The notes beneath the pieces were generated by a model that was not told where the DNA came from, did no database searches, and was given only the letters and a program-made list of their open reading frames with translations. Below are positions 16,317 through 25,236 of a stretch of DNA of 64,000 nt, piece after piece. This DNA comes from Paenibacillus graminis (GTDB lineage: Bacteria; Bacillota; Bacilli; Paenibacillales; Paenibacillaceae). Every line of letters starts with the position of its first letter. Within the stretch, counting starts at the first letter, position 1. Made by a program: the position numbers and the translations under genes. Where the stretch lies: the NCBI RefSeq assembly GCF_000758705.1, contig NZ_CP009287.1:4898001-4962000 (forward strand), read 5' to 3'.

Positions 16317-17108
16317 TTATCTGCCGTCCAGCAGATTGCCGAGGCCGCCGAGGATGCTGCCTTCTTCCTTGCGGCCGGAGTTGCCCGCAGCCGACAGAAT
16401 ACGGTCTGCCATCCGGCTGAACGGCAGTGACTGCACCCATACCTTGCCCGGCCCGCGCAAGGTGGCGAAGAACAGGCCCTCGCCGCCGAACAGCGCGGTT
16501 TTTACGCCTTTTACAAACTCAATGTTGTAATCGACCGAAGAGGTCATCGCCACGAGACAGCCGGTATCGAGCTTAATCGTCTCGCCTGCCTGCAAGGTAC
16601 GCTCCATGACATAGCCGCCCGAGTGGACGAAGGAAAGTCCGTCCCCTTCAAGCTTTTGCATAATGAAGCCTTCACCGCCGAAGAAGCCCGCGCCCAGCTT
16701 GCGCTGGAATTCAATCCCGATCGAGACGCCCTTGGCTGCACAGAGAAAAGAATCCTTCTGGCAGATGATTTTGCCGCCGTGCTGCTGAAGATCCAGGGGA
16801 ATGATTTTGCCCGGATACGGGGCGGCAAAGGTTACACTTTTACGGCCGTAGGCTCCGCTGTGCGTGAAGATTGTCATGAACAAGCTTTCACCGGTCAGCA
16901 GGCGTTTGCCCGCGCCCATCAGCTTGCCCATCAGCCCGCCTCCGCGTGAGCCGGTGCCGTCGCCGAAGATTGTCTCCATGGTAATCTCCGGGTCCATCAT
17001 CATGAAGCTGCCCGCCTCGGCAATCACGCTCTCGCCTGGATCAAGCTGGACCTCAACACACTGAATTTCCTCTCCCATAATCACATAATCAATCTCATGT
17101 GCGCTCAA
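16317..17108 (-). CDS. AIM24 / TIGR00266 family protein, TTG start
   Basis: A 263-residue protein of the AIM24 (TIGR00266) family, a beta-rich fold of unknown function. It shows the family features: VEVQLDPGESVIAEAGSFMMMD near the start, then GGGLMGKLMGAGKRLLTGESLF, GKIIPLDL and FFGGEGFIMQKLEGDGLSFVHSGG. The start codon is TTG at 17108, with AGGAGG 7 nt upstream; the nearest ATG is out of frame. No membrane helix or signal peptide is seen. A role in membrane or stress physiology is speculative. It appears monocistronic. Confidence 0.88.
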   Translation of the reverse strand: MSAHEIDYVIMGEEIQCVEVQLDPGESVIAEAGSFMMMDPEITMETIFGDGTGSRGGGLMGKLMGAGKRLLTGESLFMTIFTHSGAYGRKSVTFAAPYPGKIIPLDLQQHGGKIICQKDSFLCAAKGVSIGIEFQRKLGAGFFGGEGFIMQKLEGDGLSFVHSGGYVMERTLQAGETIKLDTGCLVAMTSSVDYNIEFVKGVKTALFGGEGLFFATLRGPGKVWVQSLPFSRMADRILSAAGNSGRKEEGSILGGLGNLLDGR

Positions 17109-17263
17109 TAGTATTCCTCCTAAATTTTTGGTGTCAGTGCTTCATCAGCTTATTCTCATTTTACTATGTAACCCTATGAATGTATGGCTGAGATATATAC
17201 GCGCCCCATTCTTTGCTGGTTTCAGGATGAGTCCAAAAATATTCCCCCACCAAAATCTGATAC

Positions 17264-17301
17264 AAAAAAGGCCAGCCTGTTGTTCATTTGGCTGACCTTT
17301 T
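17264..17301 (-). terminator. Terminator downstream of the YitT-like gene
   Basis: AAAAGGCCAGCC and GGCTGACCTTTT pair (one mismatch) around a 12-nt loop; on the minus strand the hairpin ends in T6. It stands about 37 bases after the stop of the membrane-protein gene. Confidence 0.8.
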
Positions 17302-17337
17302 CGCTTATCCCTGAAACAGGGGCTGATTCTGAAATTG

Positions 17338-18009
17338 TCACATTACGGTACCATCGTGCGGCTTGCTAAGTGTGGGCTGAATGGTGGGTGCTTTGCTCAG
17401 CTTAGGTCTGCCAAGTGAGGTTGTAAACGTAATAACGTAGCCGGCTACGACTACTGCGATTACTGTGTACAGCGTTTCCTTGAGAGGCATGTAGAAAAGC
17501 GATAATGCCAGAACGATTACATCCATCAGGATAAATACGGTTCCTACCTTAATCCCCTTCCATTCACTGATCAGCAGCGACAAAATGTCGTCACCGCCGC
17601 TTGCCCCGCCGCCGCGCAGGACCATTCCCGCTCCTAGACCTGTCAGTACACCGGACAACAACGCCGCGAGCGGCAGGTTATCCTGCAGATTGATCACCCA
17701 TCCGGAATAACGCTCCATCAGACTGTAGAATACCGTGAAGGCTCCTACGGAGATGAAGGTGTTCAGTACGAACGCTCTTCCTTTGAAGATCATCGCAATT
17801 AAGAGTACTGGTATGTCTAAGATTAGAATAGATAAAGAAGGCGAAATGCCCAGCACATATTTGCCGAGCAGCGACAAGCCTACAAATCCGCCCTCGGTCA
17901 AATGATTCTGATAATTAATGTGATAATAAGTAAATGCAAGCAGCAATGTTCCGGACAATATGACTGTGAGTCGTAGCGGCATTCCCATGCCACTGTCTTG
18001 TTTCCTCAT
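17338..18009 (-). CDS. YitT family membrane protein
   Basis: A 223-residue membrane protein with about five or six helices that fits the YitT (DUF161) family. It has the recurrent HLTEGGFVGLSLLGKY near residue 35 and GMVLRGGGASGGDDILSLLIS near residue 130. Longer family members carry a C-terminal DUF2179 domain; this one ends after the membrane part in a Pro/Lys-rich tail. Function is unknown. GGGGAG is 6 nt before the ATG. The 340-base upstream region contains a possible structured RNA leader. Confidence 0.85.
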   Translation of the reverse strand: MRKQDSGMGMPLRLTVILSGTLLLAFTYYHINYQNHLTEGGFVGLSLLGKYVLGISPSLSILILDIPVLLIAMIFKGRAFVLNTFISVGAFTVFYSLMERYSGWVINLQDNLPLAALLSGVLTGLGAGMVLRGGGASGGDDILSLLISEWKGIKVGTVFILMDVIVLALSLFYMPLKETLYTVIAVVVAGYVITFTTSLGRPKLSKAPTIQPTLSKPHDGTVM

Positions 18010-18350
18010 ACAGGTCTCCCCTTATCGTATATAGCGGCTAGACGTTTGCCAAGCCTCTACGACGGGTCTGACCGGAGGAAGTGTTACTCCTTCGCATACA
18101 ATGATACTCCCTTCCCTCGCAGAGGCGGCTAACGTCAATGAACAACGGTTCGCGCACTTTCTACAGGGAAGCTAAGTATAAGACAGATCATAACGTTTCC
18201 AAATCGTCCTTTGGGGAATCGTCCTTCGGGGACACATGGTATCCTGATCCTTTCTCTAATTTGATGTGTTCTGAATAGATTATACCACGCAGAAGTGACT
18301 CTCTAAACACTTTTCCATTAAAAAGCATAAAGAACACTGTAAAATCTCTG
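18010..18350 (-). promoter_or_regulatory. YitT leader with candidate structured RNA
   Basis: No gene is seen here. On the minus strand, GCCTCTGC (18126-18119) can pair with GTAGAGGC (18060-18053). This closes a 74-nt domain containing GGGAGTATC, a GGAG/CTTCC hairpin and GGTCAGACCC. The GGGAGTA and GTCAGAC words faintly recall the yybP-ykoY (manganese) riboswitch, but the architecture does not match well. A 15-bp direct repeat (AATCGTCCTTTGGGG-like, 18202-18231) lies further upstream. Confidence 0.3.
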
Positions 18351-18851
18351 TCAACCCGGATTGCGCAGCAGACGGTTGACCGTCTCCCGCCGCACGCCAA
18401 TCAGCTGTCCGATCTCCTCCTGTGTCAATAAATCCGTCAGCTCTGCGCCATGGGAATATTCAAGAAGCCAGCGTTTCAGCAGATCCAGCCGCTCTCCGGG
18501 AGTGCCCACTGTAAGATGGTCCAGGCGGGTCTGCATGAAACGCACCTTCTCTTGAAGCAGCAAGGCGATCTCCATCACTTTATCCGGATCTTCGCGCAGC
18601 TCACGGTACCATTCCGCTGCCGGGACAAGCTCCACTTCACTTTTCATCATCGCTACAGCCGTTCCATGCGCCTCCTTCGGTGAAATGAGTGAATGATGGG
18701 GGACGGTCTCCCCGGGGTACAAGAGATTGAACAGCACCATGTTCCCATTCTCATGCAGCCGGGTTACCTTGAAGAGTCCGCTCTTCACCTGAAACAGATT
18801 CTGGCAGGCATCCCCCTGGCGGAACAGGACCTCTCCTTTGTGCAAAATCAT
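18351..18851 (-). CDS. Short Crp/Fnr family transcriptional regulator
   Basis: A 166-residue protein. The cyclic-nucleotide-binding-like beta roll (MILHKGEVLFRQGDACQNLFQVKSG onwards, about residues 1-85) is followed by the dimer helix and a Crp-type HTH (LTQEEIGQLIGVRRETVNRLL). It is about 50 residues shorter than most relatives: the N-terminus starts in the first strand and the C-terminus ends right after the recognition helix. AAGGAGA precedes the ATG at 18851, so it looks intact rather than truncated. No Fe-S cysteine cluster is present. Its ligand and targets are unknown. Confidence 0.82.
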   Translation of the reverse strand: MILHKGEVLFRQGDACQNLFQVKSGLFKVTRLHENGNMVLFNLLYPGETVPHHSLISPKEAHGTAVAMMKSEVELVPAAEWYRELREDPDKVMEIALLLQEKVRFMQTRLDHLTVGTPGERLDLLKRWLLEYSHGAELTDLLTQEEIGQLIGVRRETVNRLLRNPG

Positions 18852-18999
18852 CCCGCTCTCTCCTTTATATTCTCAGTATGTATTACTCTATTCTACAAAA
18901 TGTAAAGAAACCCTGTACCAAAATGCAGGCAGAGTACGATTTGGCCAATTTTACCAGGAATTAGACTTTATTAAGCCGAACTTCACTCCTGCCCTTTTA

Positions 19000-19551
19000 T
19001 TAGTTGCCTGTCCGACTCAATAAAGCGCTGTACCGGTTCTCCAGCCAAGCCAGCAGTTCATCAGCACAATCTTCCGGCGGATGTTTTGCCGTGTACAGCG
19101 TAAGTTCAGGGCTTGCAGGGACTTCATAAGGATCGGAAATGCCGGTAAAAGAGGGAAGCCCGCCACATCGGGCTTTGGCATACAGGCCTTTGACATCCCG
19201 TGCTTCGCAAATCTCCAGCGGACAATTCACATACACTTCTACGAACTCATGCAGCTGCTGCCGGGCATAGCTGCGCATTTCTGCATAAGGACTGATCAGC
19301 GAAATCACCGTTATCACACCATGCCGGTTCAGCAGTTCCGCAACATAGACAGCCCGGCGGATGTTCTCGAAGCGGTCCTCCCGGCTGAATCCGAGCCCGT
19401 GTCCGATGCTGCGCCGCAGCTCATCCCCATCCAGCCATTCCACGGCCTGCCCGGCTGCCCGCAGCCTGTCTGTAATCAGCGCCGCAACCGTAGATTTGCC
19501 GGCCCCGGACAGCCCGGTAAGCCATAGGGTAATTCCCCGTTGGACACTCAT
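19000..19551 (-). CDS. cysC: Adenylylsulfate (APS) kinase, last gene of the STM4011-4015-like operon
   Basis: A 183-residue kinase phosphorylating the 3'-OH of adenosine 5'-phosphosulfate to give PAPS. Signatures are intact: P-loop GLSGAGKST (residues 13-21), LDGDELRRSIGHGLGFSREDRFENIRR, SLISPYAEMRSYAR and the lid KGLYAKARCGGLPSFTGISDPYE. The start overlaps the stop of the preceding radical SAM gene by 4 bases (ATGA), so translation is coupled. No sulfate adenylyltransferase or PAPS reductase gene lies nearby. This suggests it supplies PAPS, or phosphorylates an APS-like intermediate, for the pathway of this cluster. Confidence 0.93.
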   Translation of the reverse strand: MSVQRGITLWLTGLSGAGKSTVAALITDRLRAAGQAVEWLDGDELRRSIGHGLGFSREDRFENIRRAVYVAELLNRHGVITVISLISPYAEMRSYARQQLHEFVEVYVNCPLEICEARDVKGLYAKARCGGLPSFTGISDPYEVPASPELTLYTAKHPPEDCADELLAWLENRYSALLSRTGN

Positions 19552-20420
19552 TCTCTTCCCTCCCGTACCCCGTAGGGGATCCGTTCCAGCAGCCCGGCTC
19601 CATACACTTGCTGCAGCTTCAGTTCAGGCATATGGATATAGCCGATATAGCAGTCACAGACCATCATCCGGCAGCTACGTTCCACCGATAAGCCTTCCAG
19701 CCCGTCCCGGTATAGATTGCCGATAACTCCCCTGTCCTTATAACAGCGTTTGACCTGGCCGGGACCTTGCACATAGAAAACATTGCTGCCAGCATTGCAG
19801 GCTTTGCCTAAACTTTCGTAGTCCCGGGTATTGAGCACGAAATGAGGATCTATTCCGCTTAAGAAGGCTATATCCTCCCCGGTATAGTAATTGGGCTTAT
19901 CCTTGTAGGCATTCACCCACAAATAGACCTCTTCCGGCAGAGCCGCACGAAGGGAAGCAATCGCCTCAAAGCTGCTTCTAATCCCGACGCTGCCCACACT
20001 GAAAGGAATCCCCTGTTCATATACAGCCATACATTGAGCAAGAAACCGCTGCTCCGCTACCTGGCCCGGATGATAGGTTGCCCAGAAGGCGGCCTTGTGC
20101 GGGTTCAGCCTGGCAGTGAAATCAAGCCCCGCCGACAGATTGGTCTGGATGGCCACCTTGTCTACATGGTCCAGATTGGACAGTGTAATCATAGCTTCTC
20201 TGTACCAGCGGTGAATCAGTGCCTCGCCGTAGGGATTGAAGAAAATAGACAGGCGGTGCCCTCCGGCTCCCTGGTCGGAAACCCAGCGGACAAACGTCTC
20301 CAGCTCCGCCCGGTCCTTGGCGAGGCGCTCCGCACTGTCTCTAGTCTTGCCAAAGGGACAATAAGGGCAATCATAGTTGCAGGAGGTAAGGGCACCCCGG
20401 TAGTAAAGAACAGCCTTCAT
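19548..20420 (-). CDS. STM4011 family radical SAM protein
   Basis: A 290-residue radical SAM enzyme. The cluster-binding CX3CX2C is Cys14, Cys18 and Cys21 in TSCNYDCPYCPF. A C-terminal part has CYKDRGVIGNL and then CRMMVCDCYIGYIHMPE, a cysteine set like an auxiliary (SPASM/Twitch-like) Fe-S cluster. It corresponds to the STM4011 family, always found with the other genes of this cluster. Substrate unknown; a protein, peptide or small molecule could be modified. The start at 20420 overlaps the upstream stop by 4 bases. The longer frame to 20585 is a shadow of the upstream gene. Confidence 0.88.
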   Translation of the reverse strand: MKAVLYYRGALTSCNYDCPYCPFGKTRDSAERLAKDRAELETFVRWVSDQGAGGHRLSIFFNPYGEALIHRWYREAMITLSNLDHVDKVAIQTNLSAGLDFTARLNPHKAAFWATYHPGQVAEQRFLAQCMAVYEQGIPFSVGSVGIRSSFEAIASLRAALPEEVYLWVNAYKDKPNYYTGEDIAFLSGIDPHFVLNTRDYESLGKACNAGSNVFYVQGPGQVKRCYKDRGVIGNLYRDGLEGLSVERSCRMMVCDCYIGYIHMPELKLQQVYGAGLLERIPYGVREGRE

Positions 20421-21802
20421 GGCAAAACAAACCTTTCCATCTGCTTCCGGATCTCGCCTGAAATAAACCAGTCGCCGATTGAATCGGAGTAGCCGAGGCC
20501 TTCCGGGGTCAGGCGCAGTATGCCGTCCTCTTCCCTGCCCAGGCCGCTTTGCAGCAGCAGCCCCAGCTCCGGGTAATCCCTCCACAGAGAAGAGGCAAAC
20601 CGCCCGCTGTAGTCCGCCAGCTTCAGTCCTTCGCTGTGCAGAACCGCCTTCAGAATAAACCGCCGCTTCTGCTCTTCAAGGCTCAGCATAATGCCGTAGT
20701 CTGCAGTGTCATAGCGTTCAGCCGAAACATAATCGGCGATAATACTCTCCGTAGCCTTGCGGCTGACCCCGTAACGGGACGCATAATGTACATTCCGGGT
20801 ATAGGATCTGGCTCCGCAGCCCAAGCCCACCATTCCTTCCTCCTGGCAGCTGTAATCCAGAATGGGTTTGTGCGTTCCGGCGGTTTCCTTGGCAAAACGG
20901 CGCATGGAATATTGGGTGTAGCCATGCCCCGTCAAAAGCAGCTGCGCTGCCTGATAACATTCATGGCGGATGTCCGGCTGGCGCTGAATATCCTCTGGCT
21001 TCACGATTGTGTGGTGGCGCGTATATAACGGATAAATGAAAATTTCCTCCGGCCCTTGGTTGACCGCCTGCTGCAGGGAAAACAGCCAGGATTCCACAGT
21101 CTGGCCCGGGAGGCCGTAGATCAGATCCAGATTCAGAATTGGAAAATCATACTGTTTCAGCAGCTCCAGCGCCCGGTATACCACATCCGGATTCTGCGGG
21201 CGGTATATGGCGGCCGACTCCGCAGCGACAAAGCTCTGAATGCCCATGCTGACCCGGTCGACGGTATGTTCCTTCAGGATATTCAGCTTCTCTTCCGTTA
21301 GCGTCTCCGGAGACGTTTCTACCGAGATAGAGGCTGTGGCAGCGTCCAGGCCCATAATATCCTCAGCAATCCCGAACAGCCGGCGGAGCTGTGCAGGGGC
21401 AAGCAGGCTGGGGGTGCCGCCCCCTATAGCGAACCTTGCGAACGGCTTGCTGCCGGTGAATGCCGCCCACTGCCTGGCCTGGCGCTCCAGGGCATTTACA
21501 TACACGGTATGCACCTCGGCCCGCTTGTCAGGCAGGGTGAACAGGTTGCAGAAGCCGCAGCGCGCGCCGCAGAAGGGAATATGCATATAGAGAAAAAAGC
21601 TCTCCGCAGGCTCCTCCCGCCAGAGCGGCTCCAGCGGAACCGGCGGATTTAGGTCGCGGTAAGCGGTTTTGTGCGGATAGGAATATAGATAATTTCGGTA
21701 AGCCTCAGCGGTAATGCGTTCTCTCCACTGCGTAACGTCCTCCGAAGGGAATGGTGTTCTTCCGTCATCGCGGAGATGCAGGGGAGGCTGTGTTGACGTC
21801 AT
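20417..21802 (-). CDS. STM4012 family radical SAM protein (HemN/HemW-like)
   Basis: A 461-residue radical SAM protein related to oxygen-independent coproporphyrinogen oxidases. CX3CX2C is Cys78, Cys82 and Cys85 in MHIPFCGARCGFCNLFTLP. FAIGGGTPSLL, SVETSPETLTEEKL and DRVSMGIQSF follow, as in HemN, and a HemN-type C-terminal domain is present. In this genomic setting it belongs to the STM4012 family and probably does not make haem. The start at 21802 follows GGATGGAG; the upstream extension overlaps the previous gene and is rejected. It is 37 bases after the hydrolase gene and overlaps the next by ATGA. Confidence 0.88.
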   Translation of the reverse strand: MTSTQPPLHLRDDGRTPFPSEDVTQWRERITAEAYRNYLYSYPHKTAYRDLNPPVPLEPLWREEPAESFFLYMHIPFCGARCGFCNLFTLPDKRAEVHTVYVNALERQARQWAAFTGSKPFARFAIGGGTPSLLAPAQLRRLFGIAEDIMGLDAATASISVETSPETLTEEKLNILKEHTVDRVSMGIQSFVAAESAAIYRPQNPDVVYRALELLKQYDFPILNLDLIYGLPGQTVESWLFSLQQAVNQGPEEIFIYPLYTRHHTIVKPEDIQRQPDIRHECYQAAQLLLTGHGYTQYSMRRFAKETAGTHKPILDYSCQEEGMVGLGCGARSYTRNVHYASRYGVSRKATESIIADYVSAERYDTADYGIMLSLEEQKRRFILKAVLHSEGLKLADYSGRFASSLWRDYPELGLLLQSGLGREEDGILRLTPEGLGYSDSIGDWFISGEIRKQMERFVLP

Positions 21803-21839
21803 ACGGTCTCCATCCTTTCGGGTAAAATCCGGTGCTGGG

Positions 21840-22625
21840 CTATAGGAAAAACTCCCGGTAAGGGACATTCCACACGGTTTCATGCGCCAGCCTGTGTCCA
21901 TGGTAGCCCTCTTCGCCGAAAGCCTCGCCATGATCTGAAAAAGCCAGGCAAAAGACCGGATTGCCGCGTTCACGAAATGCATCGAACAGCCGGCCCAGTT
22001 CGCCGTCCACATAGCGCAGCGCAGCGCGCTGGGTGTCTATGGAATCTTTGCGGGCACCCGGTACAAAATAGTGATTCGGCCCGTGGATCGCCGAGACATT
22101 CAGAAACAGGAACAGCCTCTGATCCAGCGGGGTGTCCTTCAGCAGCTTCAGGGCATGGTTCACCTGATGTTCTGTGGACCGGGGGTTCGTGACCCCGAAC
22201 GTCATCCGCCAGTAGCTGTGCTGGAAATAGCCCGGCAGGACCCGGGCGAGCGGTACTTTTTTGCTAAAAAAAATCACTCCCCCTATACAAAGGGTCCGAT
22301 AGCCTTCGGCGGCAAGCCCTGACACAACATCCGGCGTATCAAACAGCCAGGTGTGGGGGTGGGTCTTCATGCCGGTATTCCGCGAGTGGAACAGCCTCAC
22401 ATGCCGGGATTTGTCCGTGGTAGCCGGGGTAGGCAGAAAACCGCCGAAAAAGGCATGATGCGCGGCATAGGTGAAGCTCCCGGGGGTATGCCTTTTTTCC
22501 CAGGAACCGGTCCCGCACAGATTGGGGCAGTTCGCTTCCTCCAGAACCGCTGCGTCATAGCGCAGGGTGTCGAGTGTGATCATCAGCAGATCGTGGCTGC
22601 CGATAACAGCATTCATGTCTGTCAT
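21840..22625 (-). CDS. STM4013 family alkaline-phosphatase-superfamily hydrolase
   Basis: A 261-residue protein with the metal-binding motifs of the alkaline phosphatase/sulfatase superfamily: LLMITLDTLRYDA at the start (metal Asp and likely Thr nucleophile), LNVSAIHGPNHYFVPG in the middle, and LAFSDHGEAFGEEGYHGH near the end. It is cytosolic, with no signal peptide. It may remove or transfer a phosphate, sulfate or phospho-group. There is no sulfatase CXPXR formylglycine motif, so a true sulfatase is unlikely. The start at 22625 overlaps the ATP-grasp gene stop by 4 bases. Confidence 0.86.
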   Translation of the reverse strand: MTDMNAVIGSHDLLMITLDTLRYDAAVLEEANCPNLCGTGSWEKRHTPGSFTYAAHHAFFGGFLPTPATTDKSRHVRLFHSRNTGMKTHPHTWLFDTPDVVSGLAAEGYRTLCIGGVIFFSKKVPLARVLPGYFQHSYWRMTFGVTNPRSTEHQVNHALKLLKDTPLDQRLFLFLNVSAIHGPNHYFVPGARKDSIDTQRAALRYVDGELGRLFDAFRERGNPVFCLAFSDHGEAFGEEGYHGHRLAHETVWNVPYREFFL

Positions 22626-23866
22626 AAGTGTCCTTCCTTTATGAGCTGCTTCATTTCCCATTCATAAGTGCCGAATCCCTGATACTCTACGTCATAGAGC
22701 AAGTCGCCAAAAGGATTGACATCTGCGGCATAGGTTAGTTGAGAGCCGGCGGATACCAGCACATCTATCCCTGCAACACTTGATCCCGGAAAAGCCGCCA
22801 GCGCATGGACTGCAGTATTCCTGACCTGTTCCTGAGTCTCCCCGGAAAGTCCCGCCGCTTCCGGGGACATCCGGCGGCTGCGCAGATGAAGGTTGGTGAT
22901 CGGCGTGGTGCTTACCCGGGCAATGGAGTGGCAGGCTTCGCCCAGTACCACCAGCTGGCGGATGTCAAGCGAAGTCCCTCCTGCACCGGATTTGGGAATC
23001 CACTGCTCAGCATAAGCCCCGTGGCGGCATAGCCAATTGATCAATCCGGCAATCGTGCGGCTGTCGGTATAACGCCGCAGCTTGCCGGAATTATAATAAA
23101 CAGGGGGACGGGTAATATAATTCTCTACCCCTACGGTGGTCACCGCAATCTCCGCCCCTGTAGACGGGTTCACCTGGTAGGCAATGACACCGGAAGCAGC
23201 AGACCCGCAGGCCAGCTTAATAAAAACCCGGTGCATGCGCTGCCGGATCATCTGTTCACGGATGGAGCTGTAGTCCTCAAGTGCCTGCTCTGCGCTGAGC
23301 GGACGCGGGATTCTGACATCCGCAGCGGCCAGAAGCTGCTGCGTACGCCGCTTGTCGGTCATATCCGCGATATCCTGCGGATCATTCAGCCACCGGGAAT
23401 CCGGCAGAAGGAGGGCCGCTTCCTCCCGAAGCCTGGCCAGCAGGCGGCAATAGCCGCGAAACCACTGGGAAGGATGATGCAGCACACCGGGCATGTCCCG
23501 AAGCTTTCCGGCGGTTCTACAGCTTAGCGGATAAGGATCAGGCTTCTGCCCGAAGGGATGCAGGGCATCGCTGGAGGCACCGGCATCCGGCGCACCCAGC
23601 ATAATTAAGGCCCGCTCCACCTCAAAGCTGCCACCTGGCGAGTCCAGCCGGAGCAGCGGCGCGGGAGTGCCGGGGGCTGGTCCGTTTGCAAGATCCAGGC
23701 AGCCCTCTGCTGCCAGGAGGCCGGCCAGCGTTTGGCCAGCCAGCAGGCCAGTATACGGTAAAATAATGGCCGGCGGCAGCCCCAGACGGCTTCTCGCCTG
23801 TTGAATTCCGCCAGTCCGCTTGTCACCGGGGATGCCGATGACGATCAGCGGCCGCGTCTTCTTCAT
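22622..23866 (-). CDS. STM4014 family ATP-grasp protein
   Basis: A 414-residue protein whose second half reads as an ATP-grasp domain. VFIKLACGSAASGVIAY gives the ATP-binding Lys, DIRQLVVLGEACHSIARVS follows, and VAGIDVLV with YAADVNPFGDLL gives the metal-binding Asp/Asn. ATP-grasp enzymes join a carboxylate to an amine or thiol through an acyl phosphate. The N-terminal 180 residues are family-specific. The start is either the ATG at 23866 (TGATG overlap with the upstream stop) or the GTG at 23869; I give the ATG. Confidence 0.86.
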   Translation of the reverse strand: MKKTRPLIVIGIPGDKRTGGIQQARSRLGLPPAIILPYTGLLAGQTLAGLLAAEGCLDLANGPAPGTPAPLLRLDSPGGSFEVERALIMLGAPDAGASSDALHPFGQKPDPYPLSCRTAGKLRDMPGVLHHPSQWFRGYCRLLARLREEAALLLPDSRWLNDPQDIADMTDKRRTQQLLAAADVRIPRPLSAEQALEDYSSIREQMIRQRMHRVFIKLACGSAASGVIAYQVNPSTGAEIAVTTVGVENYITRPPVYYNSGKLRRYTDSRTIAGLINWLCRHGAYAEQWIPKSGAGGTSLDIRQLVVLGEACHSIARVSTTPITNLHLRSRRMSPEAAGLSGETQEQVRNTAVHALAAFPGSSVAGIDVLVSAGSQLTYAADVNPFGDLLYDVEYQGFGTYEWEMKQLIKEGHL

Positions 23867-24711
23867 CACTCTGTGATGGAAGGATACCGCCAGTCTTCGT
23901 CATCATCGCTGGTCTGGCGGTCGCTGACATCCGCTGGCAAGCCGCTGCGCTGCCAGCGGGCAAGCATCTCTTCAGACATATAATGATGGCTCAGGTTCAG
24001 CGCCTTCAAGCCTTTGATCCGTTCGCTGGCCAAAAGCACCTCCGCACCTTTGTCACTAAGCGTTCCCAGAGACAGGTCAAGTGTATCCAGCTGGTCCAGG
24101 ATTGGGGCATCTGCAACCGCTATGGCGATTTCATCCTGGATTTCGCTGTTTTTCAGGCCAAGGTATGTAAGCTTTGGAAATTTACCCGGCTCCATAAGCG
24201 GAATAATATCTTCAAGGCTGCCGTCAAAACCATAATTATCGACACCCAGGTATAGCTCCAGCTTGCGCAGATTCGGGAGCTCAGCAGCCGCGATTTGGGC
24301 CAGAACGCCCTTGCCCAGACCGCCGGTAATAATAATTAGCTCTTCCAGCTTGTCATGCTGCAGCTTACTCAGGCTCAGATCGTTCCCGCCCTGAATCGTC
24401 AGCGATTGAAGCTCCGGGAAAGCCGGCAGCAGCGGAGAAAGATCACTTTGCGTAATCCACGAAATCTCACACTCCTCATACCCCATCTCGCCGATGAACA
24501 GCTTGCGGAGGGCCGGGAAGCTTGCGCTGTGTTTTACGAGCGCTTCTACAACGTCCTCCGAGCTGTTCTCATAAGCCTGCCCCCAGTCTCCGATAACAAG
24601 ACTGTTCAGCGATGCGGCTTCGGGACTTGCGCTTAAGCTTTCAATCGCTGCTCCTATCCGCTGGCCATCTTCAAATTCATCGTACCCAACCGTAAGTTTA
24701 ACTTCTGACAT
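23866..24711 (-). CDS. STM4015 family leucine-rich-repeat protein, first gene of the operon
   Basis: A 281-residue acidic protein. It has several leucine-rich repeats from about residue 60 to 250, for example FPALRKLFIGEMGYEE, FPELQSLTIQGGNDLS, LPNLRKLELYLGVDN, FPKLTYLGLKNSEI and LDQLDTLDLSLGTLS. It has no signal peptide or membrane segment. In this conserved cluster the LRR protein may be a scaffold or itself the substrate of the radical SAM and ATP-grasp enzymes; that is inference. GGGAGGG stands just before the ATG. A gene-free stretch of 600 bases lies upstream and should contain the operon promoter. Confidence 0.86.
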   Translation of the reverse strand: MSEVKLTVGYDEFEDGQRIGAAIESLSASPEAASLNSLVIGDWGQAYENSSEDVVEALVKHSASFPALRKLFIGEMGYEECEISWITQSDLSPLLPAFPELQSLTIQGGNDLSLSKLQHDKLEELIIITGGLGKGVLAQIAAAELPNLRKLELYLGVDNYGFDGSLEDIIPLMEPGKFPKLTYLGLKNSEIQDEIAIAVADAPILDQLDTLDLSLGTLSDKGAEVLLASERIKGLKALNLSHHYMSEEMLARWQRSGLPADVSDRQTSDDDEDWRYPSITE

Positions 24712-25236
24712 GAGTAATCCCTCCCGGCAAATTTTGGCTATAAATTACCCTAACATCTTCGGGGAGGGTTGGTCAAATGAATCCATGTGCTGACGGTGAT
24801 GTCCACTCTGTCAAACCGGGAGACACTGGTTGTTAAGTAGCTTTTCAGTGAAAAGAGCATCTGTTAACCGGCTTCGTCAGCTGGTTAGGTGGAAAAATAT
24901 CACTAATTTGTTTAAGTATCAGCAACTCGGCAAGCTAAGTGGAAAAAGGCGCACTAATTCAGCCTATTTCGATCCACATAAGGAAATATCGGTGAATCCA
25001 GTTCCCTTTTTCCACTTAATCCTCGCAGTAGTTGATTTCTGAGGAATTTAAGTTTCCTTTTTCCACTTGGCTGGCCACGGGATCGCCCAAAAACGGCATT
25101 TTCGCTTTTGCTCTTACACCTCAAGCGGAGCGCCTCACTCCTTATCCATAAAATAACCCTACTAAGCGGGGCTTTTATATGGATATGGAGGCTGATTCAG
25201 ATACTTTGAAAGGGCCGATAAATCCTTTCAGACATG
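24712..25236. repeat. Intergenic region with AGTGGAAAAAG-type dispersed repeat
   Basis: No gene is seen. AAGTGGAAAAAGG at 24937-24949 faces two reversed copies, CCTTTTTCCACTT, at 25005-25017 and 25056-25068. Words such as CACTAATT lie between them. The same family recurs near 37610, 43614 and 57308. The promoter of the five-gene STM4015-4011 operon plus cysC must also lie here, near 24712-24800. Confidence 0.7.

Noticed and set aside
19000..19551. CysC as part of an ordinary sulfate-assimilation operon
   Set aside because: No sulfate adenylyltransferase, PAPS reductase or sulfite reductase gene is near; the gene is coupled to the radical SAM gene instead.
21840..22625. True formylglycine sulfatase
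   Set aside because: The CXPXR/SXPXR motif of type I sulfatases is absent; the Asp-Thr and SDHGE motifs fit the wider alkaline phosphatase superfamily.
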